64,000 bases of DNA from Cepaea nemoralis (Eukaryota; Mollusca; Gastropoda; Stylommatophora; Helicidae): NCBI GenBank assembly GCA_014155875.1, contig JACEFZ010006323.1, forward strand, positions 339,501-403,500. The letters run 5' to 3'. Below the pieces are notes generated by a model. The model was not told the origin of the DNA, made no database searches, and saw nothing but the letters and a program-made list of their open reading frames with translations. Of this stretch, positions 33,184 to 43,694 are shown one piece after another (positions within the stretch are counted from its first letter, which is position 1; every line of letters starts with the position of its first letter). Made by a program: the position numbers and the translations under genes.

Positions 33184-34070
33184 TAACCTAATGAGAAAAA
33201 TATTGACCAAGTGAAGAAATATCTCAACCATACTTATGAAAAGGAGAAAAATGTGTTATCCAAAAGGGAAAAATATTGTCCAAGTAAAGACATGTTTCAA
33301 CTAGTCTTATAAATATGTCGTCTAAACTCATGAAAAGGAGAAAAATGTGTTATCCAAAAGGGAAAAATATTGACCAAGTGAAGAAATATCTCAACCATAC
33401 TTATGAAAAGGAGAAAAATGTGTTAACCTAATGAGAACAATATTGCCCAAGTGAAGAAAAATTTACACAAAACTTATAAAACTTAGGAAAATGTGTTAAC
33501 CTAATGAGAAAAATATTGCCCAAGTGAAGAAAAATTTACACAAAACTTATAAAACTTAGGAAAATCTGTTAACCTAATGAGAAAAATATTGCCCAAGTGA
33601 AGAAAAATTTACACAAAACTTATAAAACTTAGGAAAATCTGTTAACCTAATGAGAAAAATATTGCCCAAGTGAAGAAAAATTTACACAAAACGTATAAAA
33701 CTTAGGAAAATGTGTTAACCTAATGAGAAAAATATTGCCCAAATGAAGAAAAAATTTACACAAAACTTATAAAACTTAGGAAAATGTGTTAACCTAATGA
33801 GAAAAATATTGCCCAAGTGAAGAAAAAATTTACACAAAACTTATAAAACTTAGGAAAATGTGTTAACCTAATGAGAAAATATTGCCCAAGTGAAGAAAAC
33901 ATTTACACCAAACTTATGAAAAGTATGAAAATTTGTTAACCAAAGGGGAAAAAATATGGGCTAAACTATGAAGTATGTTGACCGAAGTAAGAAAATGTGT
34001 TAACCAAATGGGGAAAAATGTTGGCCAAAACATGAAACATCTTAACCAAACTTATAAATATCTCGTGTAA
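33184..34070. repeat. 73-bp tandem array, left arm (one unit more than the right arm)
   Basis: Repeated TTAACCTAATGAGAAAAATA, then TTGCCCAAGTGAAGAAAAA and TTTACACAAAACTTATAAAA, with more diverged units at both edges. The variant AAAATCTGTT occurs twice here and once in the right arm, which locates the extra unit. Confidence 0.92.
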
Positions 34071-34375
34071 ACTTTTAAATAAGGAGGAAAAAAAATATTG
34101 CGTCTGTAGTTATGTCAAAAGTATCTTGAACTTTTATCTGAACAGACATTTCACAAGACATAATCATCAACGTCAACACTTTCCCTCTTTTACGTTACCG
34201 AAAGTTTCAACTTACCATTCCAGAGTAGCTGCTAAAGACGCACTTATACATGCTAATCACCCATCTGGCCACACTCTTGGTTGTTGTCTTCTAACATAAA
34301 ATATCTCTGTCTTTCGTAGATGTCTTCACAACTTTTCCATGTCACAGCCCCAAGAACTGCAAACCTCCATTGTAC

Positions 34376-34717
34376 ATGAGCTCCAATAAAACAGTCATAA
34401 CAACATTTATGGTAATGCAATCTGTGGCTCCACCTGGGATAGTTTCAATATCATCTGAGTATTCGTCAGCAAAGAGCTATTACCCATGGCTGACATCTTC
34501 AACTTTCTATACCACAATGACACTAACCTTCCATTGTTCCATCTTTCAACAATACAAAGGGTGTTCTCGAAGTCTAACTAACATAATATTTCTTACTTTG
34601 GCCACCTCTTTCACACGTTGTCATTTCACAGCTGCGATAACGACAAGTCTGCAACCAACACTGTCTGTTATGAAGTCGACCTTTCTTAAAACCACGTCTG
34701 TCTTAATGAGCCCTTAA
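34376..34717 (+). CDS. Unassigned 113-codon frame, left arm
   Basis: The frame starts at ATG 34376 and is rich in Ser and Thr. I recognise no domain. It exists in both arms with one Ile/Leu difference, which any frame in a palindrome would show, so coding status is doubtful. Confidence 0.15.
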   Translation: MSSNKTVITTFMVMQSVAPPGIVSISSEYSSAKSYYPWLTSSTFYTTMTLTFHCSIFQQYKGCSRSLTNIIFLTLATSFTRCHFTAAITTSLQPTLSVMKSTFLKTTSVLMSP

Positions 34718-34904
34718 ATACCCTCTACCAGATCTTATAACCGACTTTCAACGTTTCATACCAAATAACATTAACACTCTCTTTGATTACAGAACAACCG
34801 ATTTTCTGCTGACTAGGCAGGTTTCTCAATCTAATGGAGATAAGTCACCTGTCCTCCTAACATACTAGGCACTATTCTAGACAACGAATATGGTCATCAA
34901 CCAG

Positions 34905-35040
34905 CACCCCTAAGAAGAACTTGAAATCAGCAACAGAGATTGGGTTCCTGAGACGAATTCCTTGGACTACCAGAGTAACTAACGCTGATCGCCTAAAAGA
35001 GCCTACAAAACATAGAGCCTTATATACATCAAACACAACA
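34905..35040 (+). mobile_element. LINE-A fragment near the palindrome centre, left arm
   Basis: ATEIGFLRRIPWTTRVTNAD followed by RLKEPTKHRALYT matches ATEMWFLRRMLRIPWTARVT and CLKEANETRTLYT of LINE-A at 63.7-63.9 kb. It runs into the telomere-like tract. Confidence 0.75.
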
Positions 35041-35052
35041 AACTCTTTCTTA

Positions 35053-35117
35053 CTAACCCTAACTATACATCATCTAACCCTAACCCTAACCCCTAACCCT
35101 TAACCCTAACCCTAACC
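35053..35117. repeat. Telomere-like (CCCTAA)n tract, left arm
   Basis: Seven CCTAACC-type units with slips (CCCCTAACCC, CCCTTAACCC) match the animal telomere motif. The C-rich strand reads toward the centre, so this is not the arrangement expected of a head-to-head telomere fusion. Confidence 0.9.
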
Positions 35118-35230
35118 ATACAGCAAAAACAACAAACTGTCTTAAGAGACATAGATACAAACCAGTGTTAGAAATGGAAAAAGTTAAATTTTAATTAAAA
35201 TTTAAAACTAATAAATCGCAATTTTATTGC

Positions 35231-35309
35231 TCGCTTCACTTAATATACAGATATAGGCTAAGTATAGGTATAAGTTAGGTATAAGACGTATATCGAGGTT
35301 ACATCTTGC
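35231..35309. other. 79-bp spacer at the centre of the palindrome
   Basis: The unpaired sequence between the arms (TCGCTTCACTTAATATACAG at its start, ATCGAGGTTACATCTTGC near its end) contains short direct repeats of AGGTATAAG. It does not resemble a sequencing hairpin adapter. Confidence 0.9.
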
Positions 35310-35422
35310 GCAATAAAATTGCGATTTATTAGTTTTAAATTTTAATTAAAATTTAACTTTTTCCATTTCTAACACTGGTTTGTATCTATGTCTCTTAAGA
35401 CAGTTTGTTGTTTTTGCTGTAT

Positions 35423-35487
35423 GGTTAGGGTTAGGGTTAAGGGTTAGGGGTTAGGGTTAGGGTTAGATGATGTATAGTTAGGGTTAG
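35423..35487. repeat. Telomere-like (TTAGGG)n tract, right arm
   Basis: Mirror of 35053-35117, reading TTAGGG away from the centre. Confidence 0.9.
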
Positions 35488-35499
35488 TAAGAAAGAGTT

Positions 35500-35635
35500 T
35501 GTTGTGTTTGATGTATATAAGGCTCTATGTTTTGTAGGCTCTTTTAGGCGATCAGCGTTAGTTACTCTGGTAGTCCAAGGAATTCGTCTCAGGAACCCAA
35601 TCTCTGTTGCTGATTTCAAGTTCTTCTTAGGGGTG
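35500..35635 (-). mobile_element. LINE-A fragment, right arm
   Basis: Mirror of 34905-35040 on the opposite strand. Confidence 0.75.
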
Positions 35636-35822
35636 CTGGTTGATGACCATATTCGTTGTCTAGAATAGTGCCTAGTATGTTAGGAGGACAGGTGACTTAT
35701 CTCCATTAGATTGAGAAACCTGCCTAGTCAGCAGAAAATCGGTTGTTCTGTAATCAAAGAGAGTGTTAATGTTATTTGGTATGAAACGTTGAAAGTCGGT
35801 TATAAGATCTGGTAGAGGGTAT

Positions 35823-36164
35823 TTAAGGGCTCATTAAGACAGACGTGGTTTTAAGAAAGGTCGACTTCATAACAGACAGTGTTGGTTGCAGACTTGTCGT
35901 TATCGCAGCTGTGAAATGACAACGTGTGAAAGAGGTGGCCAAAGTAAGAAATAGTATGTTAGTTAGACTTCGAGAACACCCTTTGTATTGTTGAAAGATG
36001 GAACAATGGAAGGTTAGTGTCATTGTGGTATAGAAAGTTGAAGATGTCAGCCATGGGTAATAGCTCTTTGCTGACGAATACTCAGATGATATTGAAACTA
36101 TCCCAGGTGGAGCCACAGATTGCATTACCATAAATGTTGTTATGACTGTTTTATTGGAGCTCAT
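35823..36164 (-). CDS. Unassigned 113-codon frame, right arm
   Basis: Mirror of 34376-34717 with one residue changed. No recognisable domain. Confidence 0.15.
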   Translation of the reverse strand: MSSNKTVITTFMVMQSVAPPGIVSISSEYSSAKSYYPWLTSSTFYTTMTLTFHCSIFQQYKGCSRSLTNILFLTLATSFTRCHFTAAITTSLQPTLSVMKSTFLKTTSVLMSP

Positions 36165-36469
36165 GTACAATGGAGGTTTGCAGTTCTTGGGGCTGTGACA
36201 TGGAAAAGTTGTGAAGACATCTACGAAAGACAGAGATATTTTATGTTAGAAGACAACAACCAAGAGTGTGGCCAGATGGGTGATTAGCATGTATAAGTGC
36301 GTCTTTAGCAGCTACTCTGGAATGGTAAGTTGAAACTTTCGGTAACGTAAAAGAGGGAAAGTGTTGACGTTGATGATTATGTCTTGTGAAATGTCTGTTC
36401 AGATAAAAGTTCAAGATACTTTTGACATAACTACAGACGCAATATTTTTTTTCCTACTTATTTAAAAGT

Positions 36470-37283
36470 TTACACGAGATATTTATAAGTTTGGTTAAGA
36501 TGTTTCATGTTTTGGCCAACATTTTTCCCCATTTGGTTAACACATTTTCTTACTTCGGTCAACATACTTCATAGTTTAGCCCATATTTTTTCCCCTTTGG
36601 TTAACAAATTTTCATACTTTTCATAAGTTTGGTGTAAATGTTTTCTTCACTTGGGCAATATTTTCTCATTAGGTTAACACATTTTCCTAAGTTTTATAAG
36701 TTTTGTGTAAATTTTTTCTTCACTTGGGCAATATTTTTCTCATTAGGTTAACACATTTTCCTAAGTTTTATAAGTTTTGTGTAAATTTTTTCTTCATTTG
36801 GGCAATATTTTTCTCATTAGGTTAACACATTTTCCTAAGTTTTATACGTTTTGTGTAAATTTTTCTTCACTTGGGCAATATTTTTCTCATTAGGTTAACA
36901 GATTTTCCTAAGTTTTATAAGTTTTGTGTAAATTTTTCTTCACTTGGGCAATATTTTTCTCATTAGGTTAACACATTTTCCTAAGTTTTATAAGTTTTGT
37001 GTAAATTTTTCTTCACTTGGGCAATATTGTTCTCATTAGGTTAACACATTTTTCTCCTTTTCATAAGTATGGTTGAGATATTTCTTCACTTGGTCAATAT
37101 TTTTCCCTTTTGGATAACACATTTTTCTCCTTTTCATGAGTTTAGACGACATATTTATAAGACTAGTTGAAACATGTCTTTACTTGGACAATATTTTTCC
37201 CTTTTGGATAACACATTTTTCTCCTTTTCATAAGTATGGTTGAGATATTTCTTCACTTGGTCAATATTTTTCTCATTAGGTTA
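36470..37283. repeat. 73-bp tandem array, right arm
   Basis: Mirror of 33184-34070 with one unit fewer. Confidence 0.92.
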
Positions 37284-37578
37284 ACATATTTTCCTAATTT
37301 TTATAAGAATGGCTGAGATATTTCTTGACTTGGCCATCAACATGTAACACCCGCTCACCACATGACACTCATATGTACCGTCAACACTAAAAACCAACAA
37401 GTGAACGCACTTATAATACATATAACTGTTTATTTTACAGTATTTCCAGCAAATTTTACACAAAAAATGAACAAGCGTAATGCCAGTATACAAAACGGAT
37501 GGTTAAATATGGGATGTTATATCTAGTATGATCATGCACAGTTGTGCCCAACGTGGGTCATAAAAGGATGGTTATTTA

Positions 37579-38418
37579 TTAAACAAGCCGGAATTCTGGG
37601 ATATGATAGAGATAAAAACATATAGCTGGAATCGTCTCTGTAGTGTATTTGGTATTTGGACGTTGTTGCATAGCGTAGGTAAGAACGTCATTTTCGTGTA
37701 CTATTTTGATAAATTCATCAAAGTCTTGTCTACTTTTGATTAGTTGTGGAAGTTCTAAGACAGAAGCATTATTTGAAGATGCGTGATACAACCGAAGAGC
37801 GTCTGTTTCGCTGTGCCTAAGGACTATATGATAACTAAAGTTGATTTTGAATATGCTCTTTTGAATGGTAAAGATCTTGTTCAAGGTAGATGTCCAGTCT
37901 TTAGGGTGGATTGTGTGTGGGCTAATATAAAATGTATAGACAGACATATATTTGTTTATCTTGTGATGTGTTTTGATACTACTCCAGTTGTCGGTGTATA
38001 TTTGTCTAATATTATCTGGAAGAGTGTGTAAAGAAGCCGCTTCATCCTTGGGTTGTGTGTCACTGACTGGATGGGAGTTTTCGTCTTGTTTAGTCTTCTT
38101 CTCGCTGACTGCCACATCACTATTAGTAGTCACATGTCTCTTACGTAGTGTTGCTGAAGCGGGTGTTGAAGCGTCTGCTGGTATTACACTGGGTGATACT
38201 CCTGGTGTAGTGTGTTTCTTTGTAATGTGGCATTGTAGATTGTCTTTCCTGTTAAATATATGACCACAAATGTGACACGAATACACTTGCTCCTTGGTAT
38301 TGTGACTGGTCAGAGTATGGCGAAGCAGATTGCGATTTTCAGTGAAACCTTTCCCACAGGTTGCACATAAGTGGTTCTCAGATGATTGCCTAGTTGACAT
38401 CTTTGTATTTTTAGACAT
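37579..38418 (-). CDS. Two-finger C2H2 zinc-finger protein, right arm
   Basis: Mirror of the gene at 32049-32888, with identical translation. The start ATG is at 38418 on the reverse strand. Having two intact identical copies facing each other means the element could make one dimer-type DNA-binding protein from either side. Confidence 0.8.
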   Translation of the reverse strand: MSKNTKMSTRQSSENHLCATCGKGFTENRNLLRHTLTSHNTKEQVYSCHICGHIFNRKDNLQCHITKKHTTPGVSPSVIPADASTPASATLRKRHVTTNSDVAVSEKKTKQDENSHPVSDTQPKDEAASLHTLPDNIRQIYTDNWSSIKTHHKINKYMSVYTFYISPHTIHPKDWTSTLNKIFTIQKSIFKINFSYHIVLRHSETDALRLYHASSNNASVLELPQLIKSRQDFDEFIKIVHENDVLTYAMQQRPNTKYTTETIPAICFYLYHIPEFRLV

Positions 38419-38583
38419 GTTCACTAGCGACTTGCTACTGAGACAAGCAACAGTCGACTTGATACACGTTCACAGCGAGCCGATGAATATAGCGTTGAAT
38501 ATATTTAGTTTCTATCTTTCACCAAAGGTAGCTGACACGATGTTGGCTAGATAGGAAAGTCAAATACTCAAACAACAAGATGT

Positions 38584-38769
38584 ATGTTCACTAGTCTAGT
38601 AAACCGTATCAATCCTGAGCACTTTTTCTCTGTCTTTGTTTCAAGCGCCGATGACTTCTTTACAGATGACGTTGTAAACTATGGCAGAATAATGAGGTTG
38701 CTTACACTTTGGATGCGTGTGGGTAAGAATCTGGTTGATAAATCTTCCAAGGCAGTTGTGAATGTCTAA
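38584..38769 (+). CDS. BH1-like small frame, right arm
   Basis: Mirror of 31698-31883, with identical translation and the key residues NYGRI. See the left-arm entry for the limits of the Bcl-2 call. Confidence 0.35.
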   Translation: MFTSLVNRINPEHFFSVFVSSADDFFTDDVVNYGRIMRLLTLWMRVGKNLVDKSSKAVVNV

Positions 38770-39211
38770 GAACTGGAAGAAAGAGACGCTACATCCATAT
38801 GTCCGTATATGGCTGATAGTCCGTGAATACTGAAACAAAACGGTGACTGACTAACTTTCTATACTTGAAGGCACATAGTCACCTAATAACCACAAAACTG
38901 AAGATCCAATCTTTCGTCGTTCTTGCGTACATCACAAAGTGAGTGAGATGTGGTGAGTGGGATATATATTACATACAGTAAGCCCCGCCTACCGCATAGT
39001 TGACACCCAATCAATGCTTGCCTAACATAAAATGTGGGTAAATTCTAAGACATTTAACCTGATTGGTTGTAGACCACAAGTGAACGAAGTCTTGCGGTGG
39101 TACGCCATCAGGTCAGATACATGATGAAAGACAGACATCGTAGTTATTACCCCACACACAATTCTGTATGTTATAGACATACCTTCACACGAGTTAGGTC
39201 CCATAGCGGAC

Positions 39212-39475
39212 GTGCCGGTGTATTGTATGGTCCATATGTATGTAAGTAATACACCAACGTATTCATTCCCTTGTGTTTTGTACTTATTTGGTAATGTAAC
39301 ACAGGTGTGTGATATTTTATACAAATCACTGTATTTAATTTGTGTAATTTACCTTGTAATAAAATACTTGAATTCTTTATACTACTGTCTATTTAGTACT
39401 ATATTTATATACTGTGTCTATGTGTATTGCTTCTTTTTTGTATACATTGTGGTAATATATGGTTATCTTATGTGA
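39212..39475 (+). CDS. Unassigned hydrophobic 87-codon frame, right arm (mirror 30992-31255)
   Basis: The C-terminal half is rich in I, L, V, Y and F and could form one or two membrane helices (YLICVIYLVIKYLNSLYY). AATAAA lies at 39358 inside the frame. AT-rich composition alone could give this pattern, so it is only a candidate. Confidence 0.2.
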   Translation: MPVYCMVHMYVSNTPTYSFPCVLYLFGNVTQVCDILYKSLYLICVIYLVIKYLNSLYYCLFSTIFIYCVYVYCFFFVYIVVIYGYLM

Positions 39476-39571
39476 TGTTGGTTTACTTCTAACATACTAA
39501 TACAGACGAGTAGAGACATGAAGCTTGATACGGGAAAAATGTAGCCAAGAGACTACAAGAAGAAGTTGTCT

Positions 39572-39788
39572 TTGAGAGGATAGACCAATGTTCGATATGT
39601 TGAAGATAGTCTTTGGTAAGGTAGAAAACATGACTAATATAAAGATGTCAATTACAAGGAGAAAAAGAGTGTTTAATCACTACATAGGACCTATACTATT
39701 GTATGAATATGAAGCGAGGACAATGGGTAGACAAGTTAAAAACATCAGTGGAGATGTGTGGAAAATATACATACCATGACAAGATAGA
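39572..39788 (+). mobile_element. LINE fragment, right arm
   Basis: Mirror of 30679-30895. Confidence 0.6.
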
Positions 39789-41279
39789 ACAACAAATGAC
39801 CAAGTCCCACAAGAAAATATGAAATACCGTGTCTACAACAGACTTTTTCCCCCCTCTTAATGTATAAATTTAAACGACATCTGTAATTTTTACACCGTGA
39901 CATGGGGAAATTTGTCCTTAGAAAACACCTGTATATAGCTTCTTATATACATATGACATGAAAACATATTTTGCAGTCGCAAATTTGACTTCACGCATTA
40001 TATTAACTGTCGTAGGACGTATTGCCCTGACTAGCGTCGGTGATCACATCTCTCCCCTATGACTATGAGAAAGGCTTAGTCGGACAATGTGATGACTTTT
40101 TTACACGCGCCTATGCTGCTTTTCGAGACCGGTTTATGTTATATTGATGTCGAGGTGTTCTTTAGCTTTACTCGGTAGCCACAGGACGACTCGGACATAG
40201 AAAAGTGAGAGAAGGGAGACATAACCTAATATGAAATATTAAGACAATGTTTTATTGTTTCCTCGTCAGTTATATGCATCTAGTCCTATATATCCCCCTG
40301 TATTATACTAGGTTTTTCTTTTGTTAGGTTAGTGTTGTGTCGACATGAAGAAATCATAACGAAAATGTGAAAGATTTATCGACATCCAACTTAACATTAG
40401 CGAGTTGCCACATGGTGAGCTCTGTTTTGGTGTTGTCAGATAGAGGTACTTCTGCATGACATAGGCTGGTCGTCTTTTATACACGATATCTGCTGTTGTG
40501 GACTCGTAACAAGAGGTTGTCCTGTCTGGTTTCCCCGATCTGATCGGCTGGTAGAAACTGCTTTGTATAGTGAATATTCCTTAGCTTTCATTCACCGTTT
40601 TTGTCGATACGGCATAGACCTGTGACCTGGTAGATTAGTCTGCACATAGCTGCGTCTGCAATAACGGTTATATCTATAAGCCACTGGTCGCAATTATGAG
40701 AAGAATCTAGCGTGTTGGTATTGATTTTCTGTGGATGGCCCAACAATAGGTGTTAATCTCTTAATCCCATACCAGCCTTTATATGAACCTTTATTAATAT
40801 CGCGAACTATTTGCAACGACGGAGATATTAGTAATATCAATACCCCATCTTAGTCATTACGACGACGATAAGCCCCTGGATTAGCCGTTATGAAAATGAG
40901 TATTGATTTTTGGCAACACCTGTTGAGGTTATGAATCATATTCTGATTTTTAAGTTAGGTTATATTTTGTGACTCGTAGGTACAAAGGTGAGATCGGCTG
41001 CCTGTTTTCCCCTTGGACTTGTGGACACAGCGACATGAAAAGACAGACCGTCCCTAATCCTAACCCGTATGACTAACTAGACACCCCACTCACTCTGACG
41101 ACTATTACCCTTACCAGTGGCACAGCACCGAGATTCGACCCTGTCATCTCGTCTGGGGTACCACCTAAGCTTCAACCAACACACCACCTCTCCTTTGCTA
41201 CACATAGCCTGATTACTACCACCCGCTAACGCCATCACAACTAAGTAACAAAAACATCAATATTTCTTCTACCACTAAA

Positions 41280-41306
41280 CAGCCCTACCGGGATTCGAAC
41301 CCGGCA
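41280..41306 (-). other. tRNA T-arm-like motif, right arm
   Basis: Mirror of 29161-29187: CCGGG-ATTCGAA-CCCGG. Confidence 0.4.
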
Positions 41307-42018
41307 CCCACGGAGGACACCGACGGCCATCTTTACTTGTTTCTTTAACGATCTGATACCTATGATGATATTGTTTGGAAGCACTCATCAAGATACGCTT
41401 TCACTCACCCACCCCTTAACATCAAATAACACTAAGCCATACCACTACAACACGAACTAGCGGCCATCTTTACTCTTTTTAAGATTTTCATTTAATGAGC
41501 TAACACCGTTTGATAATAGATTTTATGCCCCACCCAACCACTATTAACCAATATCTTTTATTTTCCATTGAAATATTTTTTAAATTAAAAAAAAAAATTA
41601 AATTATTTTTAATTTAAAAAAAACATACTTTTCCTGCCAAAACAACGATCTTAACATGGTAAAGATGCGACAAGGAGGTGCGGAGACATCACCCCTAATA
41701 CCCCCGCTACCCCTTAGACCATACTTTTCCACCAAAAATTCGACCCTAATAGCCCAAACATACAACTACGAGGGACCGATGACGTCACTATACACGTCGC
41801 ACCACCGGCCACCACCTTCTTTGCGCTTACTATTTACGCCGGCTCCTTCCACTCCACCCTGACCACAGACATTAACAGCATCCAGCTCATTAGATCAGAC
41901 TTTTTTTCTTTTTAAAAAAATTTACCCGCCAAAAAATACCGAGGTTAACAAGCCAAAGACACAACTAGGCAGGTGTTAGAAGGAGTCAATATCACACCAC
42001 AGAAGGAGCAGACATAAC

Positions 42019-42110
42019 CCGCTCCTTCAGACGCCTTCGCGCTCCTTCACGACCCGCTCCTTCAGGCTCCTTCAGCTCCTGAAGGAGCGCTCCTTTAGCT
42101 CCTTCTCCTT
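42019..42110. promoter_or_regulatory. Terminal GCTCCTTC box cluster with hairpins, right end
   Basis: Mirror of 28356-28447. Confidence 0.5.
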
Positions 42111-42139
42111 GGGGCTAGTAGGCATCATATAATACTACT

Positions 42140-42145
42140 AACCTA
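42140..42145. repeat. Target-site duplication AACCTA, right copy
   Basis: Flush with the last base of the palindrome; pairs with 28321-28326. Confidence 0.85.
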
Positions 42146-43145
42146 CTTGCATGGTCAAACTAATTGACTTGCTCCTTTCTAATAAAATCTGTTGCTGCTA
42201 TAACTCCCACTCCTGATTTCTTTATTTCTGATCTTATCTCTTCTTGACGCGTTGAGTATTCTTCTCAGGAATATAATTTCTGTTGTTGTGATTTATCTTT
42301 TCTCTTTTTCTGTCATTGTCAAGGTTTGGCATTGGTAGCATAGAGTTGGTAGGAAGATTGTGTTGTAAAGTGCTTTCTTAGTAGTTATTGACACATGTTT
42401 GTTTTTAGTATTGGTGTCATTTGTCCAATGAGTTGGTTTGCCTTATTGCATCTATTTTCGATCTCGTCTTCTCATCTACCATTTGATGATATTATACTTC
42501 CTAGGTACTTGAAACTCTTTTTCTCAAGAGATGTTCGTTCAGGTGAATTGTTTTTTTTTTCTTCTTTAGTTATAGTCATTACCTCTGTTTTACTTGTGCT
42601 AATTTTCATGTTATGTTCCCTACACATTTCGTTTAGACTATTCATGTGGTCTTGTAATTCAGTTTCTGATTTTGCTATTAGTGCTTGGTCGTGGGCAAAC
42701 AGGAGTTCTCTAATGGTTAGATATGCAGATGGTTCTTCTTCTGTGTTCTCGTCATGCGGTATTCTTGCGGTCTCTGCTTGGCTGGTTTCTTTACATATGT
42801 TGTCTATATATGTTATGAACAAGAGAGGGGACATGACACAACCTTGTCGTACTTTAGATCTTATGGTGAAGGGTTCTAAGTGTCCTCCAGTTGCCCTCAC
42901 TATGCATTCAGCGTTGTTGTATAAGCTTGTACTTAGGTTTGTTAGATGTGTACTCACACCATATTGGATTTCCCACAGCTTGTTTCTATCTACTCTATCA
43001 AATGCCTTTTCTTGATCGACAAAGGCTAAGTAGAATGTTTCATTGAATTCGATTGATTTTTCTACAAGTTGTCTAAGAGCAAAAATGGCATCTGTGCATC
43101 CTTTGTTTTTCCTAAATCCAAGTTGTGTTGAGTAACATAATGTAA
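42146..43145 (-). mobile_element. LINE family E, reverse transcriptase part (upstream half of the split element)
   Basis: Reverse-strand motifs in order: GFRKNKGCTDAIFALRQL, then FVDQEKAFDRVDR (RT motif with the first catalytic Asp), VRQGCVMSPLLFITYID, LLFAHDQALIAKSETEL, KTEVMTITKE and FKYLGSIIS. This is a non-LTR reverse transcriptase from the fingers to the thumb. The usual (Y/F)ADD box reads FAHD, so one catalytic Asp is lost, and stops occur toward 42146. The product would have copied RNA at a nicked target, but this copy is dead. The C-terminus continues at 28320-28104. Confidence 0.85.
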
Positions 43146-43149
43146 TTAT

Positions 43150-43438
43150 TGATTAGGGAAATTAGACGTAGACAGTCAACATTTTGGACATGTTATGAGA
43201 AGAAATAAATTGAAGAACTTGGTGACAACTGGCGAGATCGAGGAGAAGAGAATAAGGGGAAGACAGAGAAGTAAAGACCTGGATAGCTTGACCACGTGGC
43301 ATGGTCGAGACAAGAACACCGAGCTGATCCATGACTCTCGTGATCGAGTTAAATGGAGATTTATGACCGCCCACGCTTACCGGCATGGCACATGCTGGAT
43401 GGATGGAACATAAAGTAAAGTAAAGTAAAGTAACGGGG
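43150..43438 (+). mobile_element. LINE family B, C-terminal end with (AAAGT)n tail
   Basis: MRRNKLKNLVTTGEIEEKR, RGRQRSKDLDSLTTWHG, then WRFMTAHAYRHGT parallels the LINE-A C-terminus but is a distinct family. It ends in four AAAGT units. It lies tail-side against a mar-2 remnant and opposite in strand to LINE-E. Confidence 0.75.
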
Positions 43439-43439
43439 A

Positions 43440-43475
43440 CACAACCACAACGGTTTTCATTTGAAGCCCCTTCGT
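43440..43475 (+). mobile_element. mar-2 terminal remnant
   Basis: CGGTTTTCATTTGAAGCC, then CCTTCGTA, matches only the last ~30 bp of the elements at 1-180 and 13130-13548. Confidence 0.45.
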
Positions 43476-43694
43476 ACACTTGGATTATGAACGTTTCTTA
43501 CCTGTAGACTTTCGACACCTGGCAAGGACAAAATCCCATATATATTGAAGCTGTCCAAACCTGGCAGGGTCACAGGGTGATGGTGGGGCCGCATCACACA
43601 TTGTCAGGTTTGTGTGGCCATAGAAGTAAGGCAGACATTGACATCAACTCCATCAGCTGCATTTTAACTGGTAGTCAGTCACTTTGATGAGTGA

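Larger units (their letters stand above)
28327..35230. mobile_element. Giant palindromic element, left arm (6904 bp)
   Basis: The arm begins AGTAGTATTATATGATGCC and is the reverse complement of 35310-42139 over its whole length. I noted one 73-bp unit extra in this arm plus scattered single-base and homopolymer differences (near 28812, 30113, 30562, 30600, 30612, 34090 and 34587), so the arms look over 99% identical by eye. In order it holds terminal GAAGGAGC boxes, tRNA-arm-like motifs, a LINE fragment, two divergent coding frames, a 73-bp array, a second LINE fragment and a telomere-like tract. Stretches 28460-30680 and 30896-31690 contain only short frames I cannot name. The 5'-AG end and 6-bp target duplication match those described for Polinton/Maverick elements; assignment to that class is inference. 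Confidence 0.9.
35310..42139. mobile_element. Giant palindromic element, right arm (6830 bp)
   Basis: Reverse complement of 28327-35230, ending CATATAATACTACT. It lacks one 73-bp unit and differs at scattered bases (for example ATGGTA at about 41656 where the left arm implies AAGGTA). The same features occur in mirror order. Confidence 0.9.

Noticed and set aside
35053..35487. Head-to-head telomere fusion point
   Set aside because: The order is CCCTAA...TTAGGG, opposite to a fusion of two chromosome ends.
28327..42139. Assembly fold-back or missed sequencing-adapter artefact
   Set aside because: The arms end exactly at a 6-bp direct repeat and the flanking LINE is continuous across it. The spacer is not adapter-like and the arms carry real differences. 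Long-read confirmation would still be useful.
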